Source of the DNA: Paraburkholderia bonniea
Lineage (GTDB): Bacteria > Pseudomonadota > Gammaproteobacteria > Burkholderiales > Burkholderiaceae
DNA: 64,000 nucleotides
Assembly (NCBI RefSeq): GCF_009455625.1
Contig: NZ_QPEQ01000001.1
Span: forward strand, 930,001 to 994,000
Reading direction: 5' to 3'
Shown: in pieces, positions 1 through 9,234 of the stretch
Position numbering within the stretch: the stretch's first letter is position 1
Layout: each line of letters opens with the position of its first letter
Made by a program: the position numbers and the translations under genes
Notes under the pieces: model-generated
What the model saw: only the letters and a program-made list of their open reading frames with translations
Databases searched by the model: none
Told to the model about the DNA's origin: nothing

Positions 1-1
1 C

Positions 2-751
2 AAACAACTGGCGGCGCTCGCAGGGCAGCACATGAAGCGCGTGACGATGGAGCTGGGCGGGCACGCGCCGGTCATCGTGTGCGCGGACGCGGATCTCGAG
101 CGTGCCGCCAAGCTGCTGTGCGTGGCGAAGTTTCGTAATGCGGGGCAGATCTGCATCGCACCGACGCGCTTTTTGATCCATGCGTCGGTGTATGACGCGT
201 TTGTTGCCGCGTTTGTGTCCGAGACCGAGCGCTTGAGCGTCGGCAATGGGCTGAGCGCTGCCACCGACGTCGGGCCGCTCGCCAACGCGCGGCGGCTGGC
301 GGATATCGAAGCGCTGGTGGCCGATGCGCGCGAGCACGGCGCACGGCTCTTGAGCGGCGGCACACGCACCGCGAGCCAGGGTTATGGCTACGCGCCGACC
401 GTGCTGGGCGATGTGCCGCTGACGGCGCGGATCATGAACGAAGAGCCGTTTGGCCCGGTGGCGCTGCTCAACCGTTACACGCTGCTGAACGAGGCACTGG
501 CCGAGGCCAACCGGTTGCCGTTTGGCCTCGCGGCTTATGCGTACACGCGCTCAGCCAGCGTGATCGCGGCATTGTCGCGCGGCATTGAAAGCGGAATGCT
601 GTCGGTGAATCATCACGGACTGTCGTTGCCGGAGTTGCCGTTTGGCGGCATCAAGGAGTCAGGCTATGGCACGGAGGGCGGCGCTGAAGCGCTCGAAAGC
701 TATCTCACGACCAAGCTGGTGTCGGAGTACAGCGAACCGGTGACTGAGTAA
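2..751 (+). CDS. NAD(P)-dependent aldehyde dehydrogenase, succinate-semialdehyde dehydrogenase type (5' part outside window)
   Basis: The frame is open from base 2, so this is the C-terminal half (about 250 residues) of a protein of roughly 480. The ELGG motif carrying the general-base Glu lies about 15 residues after the first visible ATG. The nucleophile Cys sits in NAGQICIAPTR, as in succinate-semialdehyde-type aldehyde dehydrogenases. The conserved NEEPFGPV and LPFGGIKESGYG segments follow, then the usual C-terminal tail. The enzyme would oxidise an aldehyde to the acid in the cytosol; the exact substrate is inferred from the family only. The ATG at 32 is internal, not a start. A piece resembling the N-terminal part of this family recurs in the spacers of the LRR array downstream, so the gene appears to have taken part in the rearrangements there. 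Confidence 0.9.
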   Translation, partial: KQLAALAGQHMKRVTMELGGHAPVIVCADADLERAAKLLCVAKFRNAGQICIAPTRFLIHASVYDAFVAAFVSETERLSVGNGLSAATDVGPLANARRLADIEALVADAREHGARLLSGGTRTASQGYGYAPTVLGDVPLTARIMNEEPFGPVALLNRYTLLNEALAEANRLPFGLAAYAYTRSASVIAALSRGIESGMLSVNHHGLSLPELPFGGIKESGYGTEGGAEALESYLTTKLVSEYSEPVTE

Positions 752-930
752 AAGCCTGCAGGGGGAAGGTGTGTCCGGTGACGGGCACGCCTGACAAAGT
801 AGCTGGCGCTGAGGGGCGCTGGATTTGAGCACGGCGAGCGGTGCCGGTGTGATGGCTATCTGTCGCCATGCGCTTGTCATCCAGGCTGGGTTGCCTTGGA
901 TGAACCACGCGCGCGATGCCGTGGTTTAAG
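752..930. other. Unique intergenic DNA between aldehyde dehydrogenase and the LRR array
   Basis: No gene or convincing terminator is seen. At base 931 the sequence becomes identical to DNA that precedes the other three array units, so 930/931 is a clean repeat boundary. Confidence 0.6.
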
Positions 931-1142
931 CGATGCGATGCGCAGAGGATCTTCGCGGTGCGGCGCGATAAGTCGTGGGGAAATGGAACGTGCGCCAGGT
1001 CGTCGTTACTTACGCTGGGTATGGATGCGCGGGACTCGCGTACGGAATATAACTCGCAGCTCAGTTGAATAAAATCGCGCTGTTGTGCAGCGAGTCGTTA
1101 AAAAAATAAATGATATTTATTAAAACAAAAAGTAGTTAAAAA
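931..1142 (+). promoter_or_regulatory. Leader of LRR unit 1 with AT-rich putative promoter zone
   Basis: This block is nearly identical to the DNA before the other three LRR genes. It passes from GC-rich sequence to a strongly AT-rich stretch just before the start codon. An imperfect AT-only inverted repeat (AATAAAT, 3-base gap, ATTTATT) lies at 1105-1121. TTCG-N16-GTCG at 952-975 differs by one base from the HrpB-type box TTCG-N16-TTCG; this is weak evidence. The ribosome site is poor (AGTAG or GGTAG in the different copies). Confidence 0.4.
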
Positions 1143-4100
1143 ATGACAAAGTTTATTCCTGAGTTTTCTGAAAAATTATTTGGGCCGACCCTAATGAATG
1201 AGATGGTTGAGAGGTTCAAATGGTCTGCTTTAGGAAAAATTAGAAATAAAATATTTTCACCAGGTAAATCTGGCGGAACAGTAGCCCAACAGCATCCTCG
1301 GCACGGGGTCAATGCAGTCCGGTTTATGGATCTAAACAAAAATATTCTGGTCGCATCGGGAAAAAGAGTCGGCTTGGCTTCAGGTTCGGTAGAAAATAAT
1401 TGGGAAAATTATCTTAAAATATCTGACTTGAAGGCGCAGTTTGATAAAGGGGATAGTTATTATAATGAAATGGATGAATTTATCAGGCTGGCGATTGAGC
1501 TGGCCTGGCGCGATGGCAATGCTGTTCCATTGGCCCGGCTGATAGATGGGCTTGATCAATTTGATGACTGGAATCTCGGTTATGATATTTTATTTTATGC
1601 TGCAAATAAAAATGAATTTTTAAATCCCTTGCAGCGAGACGCTTGCATCTATTTTTGGGATGTATTGATTTCGATGTATGACCAGTTGGTAAGTGAAATT
1701 AAAAAACCCTATGATCTTGAAAGATACTACTCTAGATGTTTTCCAGGGGACGATGAATTAATGGCCTTTTCCGGTGCCATTTTTTCTGAAAATAAGCCGG
1801 AACTCAGGATAAATAGAATAAATCTGCGCGAGAAAAATGATCTTGTGCTGAAGCGATTGGAGAGATTGTCTTCTGTGGCGGATCATCATATCGAAAGTGA
1901 TATGAAATTATATATCGCTGTTTATCGCGTGATGCTGGATCTGCTTGTTCCGCTGGCTGAAAAAAGGTTAAGCAATATAGAAAATCCGCACAAACTGCTA
2001 GATACTTTATTGAAACTTGAGAGAAAAATTAAAGAAAACAAGGAAAATGGAATAACGCCGCTGGCACTTGTTTTGGAGCCCGATAATAGTCATCTGAACC
2101 AGATTGTGCAGTGGATTTGTACATCAGATCAAATCAAGGTTGAGTATCAGGATATGGTGTTGAATTTGATGCTGAGGGCGTATCATAATATAGACAATAA
2201 AGATAACAAATCTGTGGTTATTGATCTTACGCCATATGAGATAAATAATATTCCGCCAGATATTCGCCAGATATTTCTCTCTTTTTACGAGATCCAAACC
2301 GGCCCGATGGAGTTGGTAAATGGGGAAGATGCACCATATGAGCTGCAGATAGACCGGTGCATCCGGCACATGCGGGCATGGGCGTTTTCTTCTAATGCGA
2401 GGCCATATGAAAAACGTAAAGATGCTGTGCGGATCATAATCAATTTTATTAGTGAGCGCGAGGCATGGGAGTTGAATCTTTCTTCTCTGGGATTGAAAGA
2501 GTTTCCACCGGGGTTTGAGCGGTTGTTAGATTTATCGACGATACTTGCTGTTCTCGGAAAGAGTAGTTTGTTGCGTAATTTTAGCGTTGAAATGATTCGT
2601 CTGGATATATCAGGTAATTTATTTTCTGTTTTTCCATCGATTATTAGAGAGGTGACCGGGTTGGCTGATCTTGATATATCTGGCAATCCGATGGATATGA
2701 AATATGTTTCATTGTTAGATAATGCAAATCTGACGCGTCTTGCGCTGAGTGGGATGGGACTATCGTCGATCCCGGACTGTGTTATTGAAATGGTTAAGCT
2801 TGTTTCTGTAAACCTGTCTAATAATAAGATAACAGATATTAGCGAGAAGATATTCAATCTTGTGAATCTAAAGGAATTTTGGATTGGGGGTAATTTAATT
2901 GTAGATTTGCCAGACTCATTTAGTGGATTGCAAAATCTGGAAATTGTCGGATTGGAAAATAACCAGTTTATTGACGTTCCTGTGCAATTGGTTAATCTTG
3001 ACAAATTACGGCGTATTATTATTGGGGGCAATAATATAGATGGAAATAAATGGATCATCTGGGATGGAGAATACTCCGAAAAATTAGAAAGTCGTATAGA
3101 TATTGGTGCTCGAGGAGTGGAGGTAAATTTATTTCATGATGATAAAAATATCTTTCATGTGAAGGCTTTAAATGAAATATCGCGAGCAATCTCTTTTTCG
3201 GCTTCAGATAAGGGAATTTTAAAATCTAGAGGACGGGTGAGCGAAGGTGAAAATTCGGCGGCGAGCAAAGGAATTTCCAATAAAATTTTTGGAAATAAGT
3301 ATTTGGTAAATAAAATTATTAATTCAGGGCTTCTTGCCGGGGATCGCCATAATTTTTCTTTAATCTCAAAAGAAATTTTTAAAAATAACTTGCTGTATGG
3401 TCCTGGTTCGGTGTCGCTCAAATATACAATTGATGCCACTGGCAATGAGGTTAAGCAAGAAAATTCGTTGAATAATGACAAGCGATTTTCGGAGATTGTC
3501 GATATCAGGCGGATACGAGTTGCAGGGCCATATTCTTTGAAGTGCTTATTTCAAAATGAGATGTATTTTGATTTGATTTTGTCGGGTAATTGTGAAGACT
3601 ATGATATATCTGACTTTTCCAAATTTCCTGAGAAGACGGTCAAGATAGATTTAAGAAATGTTGTTAACCTGAGCGCGGATCATCTCAAAAATTTCGGTGG
3701 CCCAACAGCACTCGCCGCCATGAAACTAAAGATGCCACAAGCCGATGCAACTAATTCGGACGCTGGCAAAGATTTTATTAATGCAATTCTGGAAAACAGA
3801 AAATTAATGCAGTCGCTGAAGTGGCTGGAAATTCATGATGCCAATTTTGAGGTGGCGGATCTTTCGCTGATTTTAAGTAAGGCTGGGCCGCAATTTGAAA
3901 ATATAAAAATTCATCGTTTGAATCCGATGAATGAAGCAGGCTTCGATGGATTTATTAAAGAGATGAAGGGCGTGCAGGGTAACGAAACAAGCCCTCGGTT
4001 GATTCTTGAAAATTATGGCTCTGAGTCGCGGCAAAAGGATCTAAATGAAATGCTGCGAAATAATGGCTTTGAGCAAAAAGCACGCTTGTTACCCACGGTA

Positions 4101-4481
4101 GAAGAGGCGGTAGATGATTTCCTTGATGGATATGCTAAATATTTTGTGCCGCCGAATAGAAATTTCAATTTGGAAGATTTGCGCGAAATTTTATATGATA
4201 ATGCGGGTTATATGCCGGTTCTGGGTAATGAAATCGAGGGAAAAGCAGCAAGAAAATCATTGGAGAATCTCTATCGTCTAAATGATTTTGATGCGAGTAT
4301 GGTAATTATTGACATGATTTTCGATGTTTTTTCGCCGAATGAAAAATTATGGAGGGAATTAATTGTGTCCAGCACGCGTATACATAGAGCATCATTAATT
4401 ATGAAGATGCATCGTGTGGAAGGGGGGGCGCTTGTCTATATTAGTATTTTGGAAGGGGGGGGGATCTTGCCTGTAAGTTAA
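1143..4481 (+). CDS. LRR protein, array copy 1; putative secreted effector-like protein of unknown function
   Basis: This is a 1,112-residue protein, very AT-rich compared with its neighbours. Residues 1-440 are mostly helical and match no family I recognise. Residues about 441-635 hold some eight LRRs of the 22-24 residue type (for example LVSVNLSNNKITDI and LEIVGLENNQFIDV). Residues about 830-985 look like a second array of longer ribonuclease-inhibitor-like repeats. The C-terminal 110 residues are unassigned. No signal peptide or membrane helix is visible. I see no IpaH-type NEL ligase domain, F-box or other catalytic signature. The gene ends after two poly-G tracts (7 G at 4422-4428, 9 G at 4455-4463) and its last residues (GGGILPVS) differ from copies 2 and 4. 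The ATG is preceded by a weak ribosome site and lies in the same position in all four copies. Effector function is inferred from architecture and composition only. Confidence 0.85.
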   Translation: MTKFIPEFSEKLFGPTLMNEMVERFKWSALGKIRNKIFSPGKSGGTVAQQHPRHGVNAVRFMDLNKNILVASGKRVGLASGSVENNWENYLKISDLKAQFDKGDSYYNEMDEFIRLAIELAWRDGNAVPLARLIDGLDQFDDWNLGYDILFYAANKNEFLNPLQRDACIYFWDVLISMYDQLVSEIKKPYDLERYYSRCFPGDDELMAFSGAIFSENKPELRINRINLREKNDLVLKRLERLSSVADHHIESDMKLYIAVYRVMLDLLVPLAEKRLSNIENPHKLLDTLLKLERKIKENKENGITPLALVLEPDNSHLNQIVQWICTSDQIKVEYQDMVLNLMLRAYHNIDNKDNKSVVIDLTPYEINNIPPDIRQIFLSFYEIQTGPMELVNGEDAPYELQIDRCIRHMRAWAFSSNARPYEKRKDAVRIIINFISEREAWELNLSSLGLKEFPPGFERLLDLSTILAVLGKSSLLRNFSVEMIRLDISGNLFSVFPSIIREVTGLADLDISGNPMDMKYVSLLDNANLTRLALSGMGLSSIPDCVIEMVKLVSVNLSNNKITDISEKIFNLVNLKEFWIGGNLIVDLPDSFSGLQNLEIVGLENNQFIDVPVQLVNLDKLRRIIIGGNNIDGNKWIIWDGEYSEKLESRIDIGARGVEVNLFHDDKNIFHVKALNEISRAISFSASDKGILKSRGRVSEGENSAASKGISNKIFGNKYLVNKIINSGLLAGDRHNFSLISKEIFKNNLLYGPGSVSLKYTIDATGNEVKQENSLNNDKRFSEIVDIRRIRVAGPYSLKCLFQNEMYFDLILSGNCEDYDISDFSKFPEKTVKIDLRNVVNLSADHLKNFGGPTALAAMKLKMPQADATNSDAGKDFINAILENRKLMQSLKWLEIHDANFEVADLSLILSKAGPQFENIKIHRLNPMNEAGFDGFIKEMKGVQGNETSPRLILENYGSESRQKDLNEMLRNNGFEQKARLLPTVEEAVDDFLDGYAKYFVPPNRNFNLEDLREILYDNAGYMPVLGNEIEGKAARKSLENLYRLNDFDASMVIIDMIFDVFSPNEKLWRELIVSSTRIHRASLIMKMHRVEGGALVYISILEGGGILPVS

Positions 4482-4774
4482 AAAAAGAGTTTTCTTAAAC
4501 CCCCCTATTGTGCTGACTCGCCGGGCAATTTTTATGTAATGGCCGGTGCTTCAATTTCAGTACAGCCCTCGGGACGATTTTCCTCCCGTTGGCTTTCTTC
4601 TAAAGATCCAGTGGCAATGGGCATGTGTGCGATGTGGCGGTTTTTCTGCTGTATGAGGGCAGTAGATCGCCGGGCGATGCAGCGCTTGAGCTAACGAATC
4701 GCGTTTAGCCCGGTGCGCTCTTCGCTGACGCGTTTGCTCCCTTGGCCTGCCTCTACCTCTACCTTGACGCTACC

Positions 4775-4887
4775 TCATCGCATAGCCGTAGGCGGCACCG
4801 CACGGCGTTTTTCCCACGCCATCGCCAGCAAAAACGCGAGCGCTGCGGCCAGCAGCACGGCGATCATCGCGTTGTTGCCCGCGTGCT
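4775..4887 (-). pseudogene. 3' fragment of the MFS transporter gene (copy in spacer 1)
   Basis: The minus strand encodes the last 37 or so codons of the MFS transporter at 16883-18043, including its stop codon at 4775-4777. Identity is lost abruptly near 4888, where the intact gene continues. It has no start and cannot be functional. It marks a duplication junction. Confidence 0.9.
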
Positions 4888-4892
4888 CCTCG

Positions 4893-5010
4893 TTGAATTA
4901 GTTTGGCGAAACAAGCTGAACCTGTCGCATCTGGATGATGCGCTGGCGGTGGCGCAGCGAGGCTTCGCGTTATGGCGGTGGGAGAGCGGCACCGATGCGA
5001 TGCGCAGAGG
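4893..5010 (+). pseudogene. Aldehyde dehydrogenase-like N-terminal fragment (spacer 1)
   Basis: One frame reads DDALAVAQRGFALWR followed by ESGTDAMRR. This resembles the N-terminal region of succinate-semialdehyde-type aldehyde dehydrogenases (the AAQRGF.xWR segment). Homology fades after about 5010 and may continue, frameshifted, to about 5090. The head of the dehydrogenase at 2-751 lies outside the window, so whether this is a copy of that same gene cannot be checked here. Confidence 0.55.
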
Positions 5011-5203
5011 ATCTTCGCGGTGCGGCGCGATAAGTCGTGGGGAAATGGAACGTGCGCCAGGTCGTCGTTACTTACGCTGGGTATGGATGCGCGGGACTCG
5101 CGTACGGAATATAACTCGCAGCTCAGTTGAATAAAATCGCGCTGTTGTGCAGCGAGTCGTTAAAAAATAAATGATATTTATTAAAACAAAAGGTAGTTAA
5201 AAA

Positions 5204-8200
5204 ATGACAAAGTTTATTCCTGAGTTTTCTGAAAAATTATTTGGGCCGCCCCTAATGAATGGGCTGGTTGAGGGGTCCGAAGAGTCTGCTTTCGGAAAAA
5301 TTAGAAATAAAATATTTTCACCAGGTAAATCTGGCGGAACAGTAGCCCAACAGCATCCTCGGCACGGGGTCAATGCAGTCCGGTTGATGGATCTAAACAA
5401 AAATATTCTGGTCGCATCGGGAAAAAGAGTCGGCTTGGCTTCAGGTTCGGTAGAAAATAATTGGGAAAATTATCTTAAAATATCTGACTTGAAGGCGCAG
5501 TTTGATAAAGGGGATAGTTATTATAATGAAATGGATGAATTTATCAGGCTGGCGATTGAGCTGGCCTGGCGCGATGGCAATGCTGTTCCATTGGCCCGGC
5601 TGATAGATGGGCTTAATCAATTTGATGACTGGAATCTCGGTTATGATATTTTATTTTATGCTGCAAATAAAAATGAATTTTTAAATCCCTTGCAGCGAGA
5701 CGCTTGCATCTATTTTTGGGATGCATTGATTTCGATGTATGACCAGTTGGTAAGTGAAATTAAAAAACCCTATGATCTTGAAAGATACTACTCTAGATGT
5801 TTTTCAAGGGAAGATGAATTAATGGCCTTGTCCGGTGCCATTTTTTCTGAAAATAAGCCGAAATTCAGGATAAATAGAATAAATCTGCGCGAGAAAAATG
5901 ATCTTGTGCTGAAGCGATTGGAGAGATTGTCTTCTGTGGCGGATCATCATATCGAAAGTGATATGAAATTATATATCGCTGTTTATCGCGTGATGCTGGA
6001 TCTGCTTGTTCCGCTGGCTGAAAAAGGGTTGAGTAATATAGAAAATCCGCATGAACTGCTAGATACTTTATTGAAACTTGAGAGAAAAATTAAAGAAAAC
6101 AAGGAAAATGGAATAACGCCGCTGGCACTTGTTTTGGAGCCCGATAATAGTCATCTGAACCAGATTGCGCGGTGGATTTGTACATCAGATCAAATCAAGG
6201 TTGAGTATCAGGATATGGTGTTGAATTTGATGCTGAGGGCGTATCATAATATAGACAATAAAGATAACAAATCTGTGGTTATTGATCTTACGCCATATGA
6301 GATAAATAATATTCCGCCAGATATTCGCCAGATATTTCTCTCTTTTTACGAGATCCAAACCGGCCCGATGGAGTTGGTAAATGGGGAAGATGCACCATAT
6401 GAGCTGCAGATAGACCGGTGCATCCAGTGCATGCAGGTATGGGCGTTCGCTTCTAATATAGAGCCAAATGAAAAACGTAAAGATGCTGTGCGGATCATAA
6501 TCAATTTTATTAGTGAGCGCGAGGCATTGGAGTTGAATCTTTCTTCTCTGGGATTGAAAGAATTTCCACCGGGGTTTGAGCGGTTGTTAGATTTATCGAC
6601 GATACTTGCTGTTCTCGGAAAGAGTAGTTTGTTGCGTCATTTGGACTGTAAAAAATTTCGTCTTGATATATCAGATAATTTATTCTCTGCTTTTCCGGCG
6701 ATTATTGGGAAGATGGCCGGCTTGGACGGTTTGGATATATCTGGTAACCGAGTAAATATGGAATATGTTTCATTTGAAAATAATAAAAATATGATGCGTC
6801 TTGCAATGGATGGAATGGGACTGTCGTCGATCCCGGACTGCGTTATTGAAACGGTTGGGCTTGTTTCTTTAAGCCTGGGTAATAATAAGATAGTAGATAT
6901 TCGCAAAGATATATTCAATCTTGTGAATCTAAAGGAATTTTGGATTGGGGGTAATTTAATTGTAGATTTGCCAGACTCATTTAGTGGATTGCAAAATCTG
7001 GAAATTGTCGGATTGGAAAATAACCAGTTTATTGACGTTCCTGTGCAATTGGTTAATCTTGACAAATTACGGCGTATTATTATTGGGGGCAATAATATAG
7101 ATGGAAATAAATGGATCATCTGGCATGAAAAACACTCCAAAAAATTAGAAAGTCGTAGAGATATTGGTGCTCGAGGAGTGGAGGTAAATTTATTTCATGA
7201 TGATAAAAATATCTTTCATGTGAATGCTTTAAATAAAATATCGCGAGCAATCTATTTTTCGGCTTCAGATAAGGAAATTTTAAAATCTAGAGGACGGGTG
7301 AGCGAAGGTGAGAATTCGGCGGCGAGCAAAGGAATTCCCAATAAAATTTTTGGAAATAAGTATTTGGTAAATAAAATTATTAATTCAGGGCTTCTTGCCG
7401 GGGATCGCCATAATTTTTCTTTAATCTCAAAAGAAATTTTTAAAAATAACTTGCTGTATGGTCCTGGTTCGGTGTCGCTCAAATATACAATTGATGGCAT
7501 TGGCAATGGCAATGGGGTTGAGCAAGAAAATTCGTTGAATAATGACAAGCGATTTTCGGAGATTGTCGATATCAGGCGGATACGAGTTGCAGGGCCATAT
7601 TCTTTGAAGTGCTTATTTCAAGATGAGATGTATTTTGATTTGATTTTGTCGGGTAATTGTGAAGACTATGATATATCTGACTTTTCCAAGTTTCCTGAGA
7701 AGACGGTCAAGATAGATTTAAGGAATGTTGTTAACCTGAGCGCGGATCATCTCAAAAATTTCGGTGGCCCAACAGCACTCGCCGCCATGAAACTAAAGAT
7801 GCCACAAGCCGATGCAACTAATCCGGACGCTGGCAAAGATTTTATTAATGCAATTCTGGAAAACAGAAAATTAATGCAGTCGCTGAAGTGGCTGGAAATT
7901 CATGATGCCAATTTTGAGGTGGCGGATCTTTCGCTGATTTTAAGTAAGGCTGGGCCGCAATTTGAAAATATAAAAATTCATCGTTTGAATCCGATGAATG
8001 AAGCAGGCTTCGATGGATTTATTAAAGAGATGAAGGGCGTGCAGGGTAACGAAACAAGCCCTCGGTTGATTCTTGAAAATTATGGCTCTGAGTCGCGGCA
8101 AAAGGATCTAAATGAAATGCTGCGAAATAATGGCTTTGAGCAAAAAGCACGCTTGTTACCCACGGTAGAAGAGGCGGTAGATGATTTCCTTGATGAATAT

Positions 8201-8533
8201 GCTAAATATTTTGTGCCGCCGAATAGAAATTTCAATTTGGAAGATTTGCGCGAAATTTTATATGATAATGCGGGTTATATGCCGGTTCTGGGTAATGAAA
8301 TCGAGGGTAAAGCAGCAAGAAAATCATTGGAGAATCTCTATCGTCTAAGTGATTTTCAGGCGAGTGCGGTAATTATTGACATGATTTTTGATGTTTTTTC
8401 GCCGAATGAAAAATTATGGAGGGAATTAATTGTGTCCAGCACGAGTATGCCTAGAGCATCATTAATTCAGAAGATGTATCGTGTGGAAGGGGGGAGGGAT
8501 CTTGCCTATAAGTTAAAAAAAGAGTTTTCTTAA
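5204..8533 (+). CDS. LRR protein, array copy 2; putative effector-like protein of unknown function
   Basis: This 1,109-residue paralogue of copy 1 is almost identical outside two zones. In the LRR segment, roughly residues 475-580, many substitutions accumulate (for example LDGLDISGNRVNMEY against LADLDISGNPMDMKY in copy 1). At the C-terminus the poly-G tract is 6 G, then A and GGG (8489-8498). This leaves a frame ending AYKLKKEFS. A two-residue insertion (GNGNG) lies near residue 767. Domain layout, lack of a signal peptide and unknown function are as in copy 1. Confidence 0.85.
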   Translation: MTKFIPEFSEKLFGPPLMNGLVEGSEESAFGKIRNKIFSPGKSGGTVAQQHPRHGVNAVRLMDLNKNILVASGKRVGLASGSVENNWENYLKISDLKAQFDKGDSYYNEMDEFIRLAIELAWRDGNAVPLARLIDGLNQFDDWNLGYDILFYAANKNEFLNPLQRDACIYFWDALISMYDQLVSEIKKPYDLERYYSRCFSREDELMALSGAIFSENKPKFRINRINLREKNDLVLKRLERLSSVADHHIESDMKLYIAVYRVMLDLLVPLAEKGLSNIENPHELLDTLLKLERKIKENKENGITPLALVLEPDNSHLNQIARWICTSDQIKVEYQDMVLNLMLRAYHNIDNKDNKSVVIDLTPYEINNIPPDIRQIFLSFYEIQTGPMELVNGEDAPYELQIDRCIQCMQVWAFASNIEPNEKRKDAVRIIINFISEREALELNLSSLGLKEFPPGFERLLDLSTILAVLGKSSLLRHLDCKKFRLDISDNLFSAFPAIIGKMAGLDGLDISGNRVNMEYVSFENNKNMMRLAMDGMGLSSIPDCVIETVGLVSLSLGNNKIVDIRKDIFNLVNLKEFWIGGNLIVDLPDSFSGLQNLEIVGLENNQFIDVPVQLVNLDKLRRIIIGGNNIDGNKWIIWHEKHSKKLESRRDIGARGVEVNLFHDDKNIFHVNALNKISRAIYFSASDKEILKSRGRVSEGENSAASKGIPNKIFGNKYLVNKIINSGLLAGDRHNFSLISKEIFKNNLLYGPGSVSLKYTIDGIGNGNGVEQENSLNNDKRFSEIVDIRRIRVAGPYSLKCLFQDEMYFDLILSGNCEDYDISDFSKFPEKTVKIDLRNVVNLSADHLKNFGGPTALAAMKLKMPQADATNPDAGKDFINAILENRKLMQSLKWLEIHDANFEVADLSLILSKAGPQFENIKIHRLNPMNEAGFDGFIKEMKGVQGNETSPRLILENYGSESRQKDLNEMLRNNGFEQKARLLPTVEEAVDDFLDEYAKYFVPPNRNFNLEDLREILYDNAGYMPVLGNEIEGKAARKSLENLYRLSDFQASAVIIDMIFDVFSPNEKLWRELIVSSTSMPRASLIQKMYRVEGGRDLAYKLKKEFS

Positions 8534-8804
8534 ACCCCTCTATTGTGCTGACTCGCCGGACCATTTTTATGTAATGGCCGACGCTTCAATTTCAGTACGG
8601 CCCTCGGGACGATTTTCCTCCCGTTGGCTTTCTTCTAAAGATCCAGTGGCAATGGGCATGTGTGCGATGTGGCGGTTTTTCTGCTGTATGAGGGCAGTAG
8701 ATCGCCGGGCGATGCAGCGCTTGAGCTAACGAATCGCGTTTAGCCCGGTGCGCTCTTCGCTGACGCGTTTGCTCCCTTGGCCTGCCTCTACCTTGAGCGC
8801 TACC

Positions 8805-8917
8805 TCATCGCATAGCCGCAGGCGGCACCGCACGGCGTTTTTCCCACGCCATCGCCAGCAAAAACGCGAGCGCTGCGGCCAGCAGCACGGCGATCATCGC
8901 GTTGTTGCCCGCGTGCT
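8805..8917 (-). pseudogene. 3' fragment of the MFS transporter gene (copy in spacer 2)
   Basis: This has the same extent and breakpoint as the fragment in spacer 1, with the MFS stop codon at 8805-8807. It is a promoterless tail without a start. Confidence 0.9.
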
Positions 8918-8922
8918 CCTCG

Positions 8923-9040
8923 TTGAATTAGTTTGGCGAAACAAGCTGAACCTGTCGCATCTGGATGATGCGCTGGCGGTGGCGCAGCGCGGCTTCGCGT
9001 TATGGCGGTGGGAGAGCGGCACCGATGCGATGCGCAGAGG
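8923..9040 (+). pseudogene. Aldehyde dehydrogenase-like N-terminal fragment (spacer 2)
   Basis: It carries the same DDALAVAQRGFALWR-encoding segment as spacer 1, directly abutting the MFS remnant. The assignment rests on recalled family resemblance. Confidence 0.5.
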
Positions 9041-9234
9041 ATCTTCGCGGTGCGGCGCGATAAGTCGTGGGGAAATGGAACGTGCGCCAGGTCGTCGTTA
9101 CTTACGCTGGGTATGGATGCGCGGGACTCGCGTACGGAATATAACTCGCAGCTCAGTTGAATAAAATCGCGCTGTTGTGCAGCGAGTCGCTAAAAAAATA
9201 AATGATATTTATTAAAACAAAAGGTAGTTAAAAA

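Larger units (their letters stand above)
4482..5203. repeat. Spacer between LRR copies 1 and 2 (trailer, junction, leader)
   Basis: This 722-base spacer contains the trailer shared by all copies, a dead MFS tail, an aldehyde dehydrogenase-like head and the leader identical to 931-1142. Short open frames in it (for example from 4742) are read-throughs of these fragments and not genes. From 4993 onward it matches 931 onward. Confidence 0.9.
8534..9234. repeat. Spacer between LRR copies 2 and 3
   Basis: This 701-base spacer has the same plan as spacer 1. It differs by a short deletion in the CTCTAC run ahead of the MFS fragment, a variant it shares with the DNA after copy 4. Confidence 0.9.

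Noticed and set aside
1143-4481. IpaH-type NEL ubiquitin ligase
   Set aside because: No CxD catalytic motif or NEL domain is seen after the LRRs, and the LRRs are central, not N-terminal.
4742-5134. 130-codon open frame in the LRR spacers (also at 8748 and 12825)
   Set aside because: It fuses an antisense piece of the MFS tail to an aldehyde dehydrogenase-like fragment, with no ribosome site. It is treated as remnants, not a gene.
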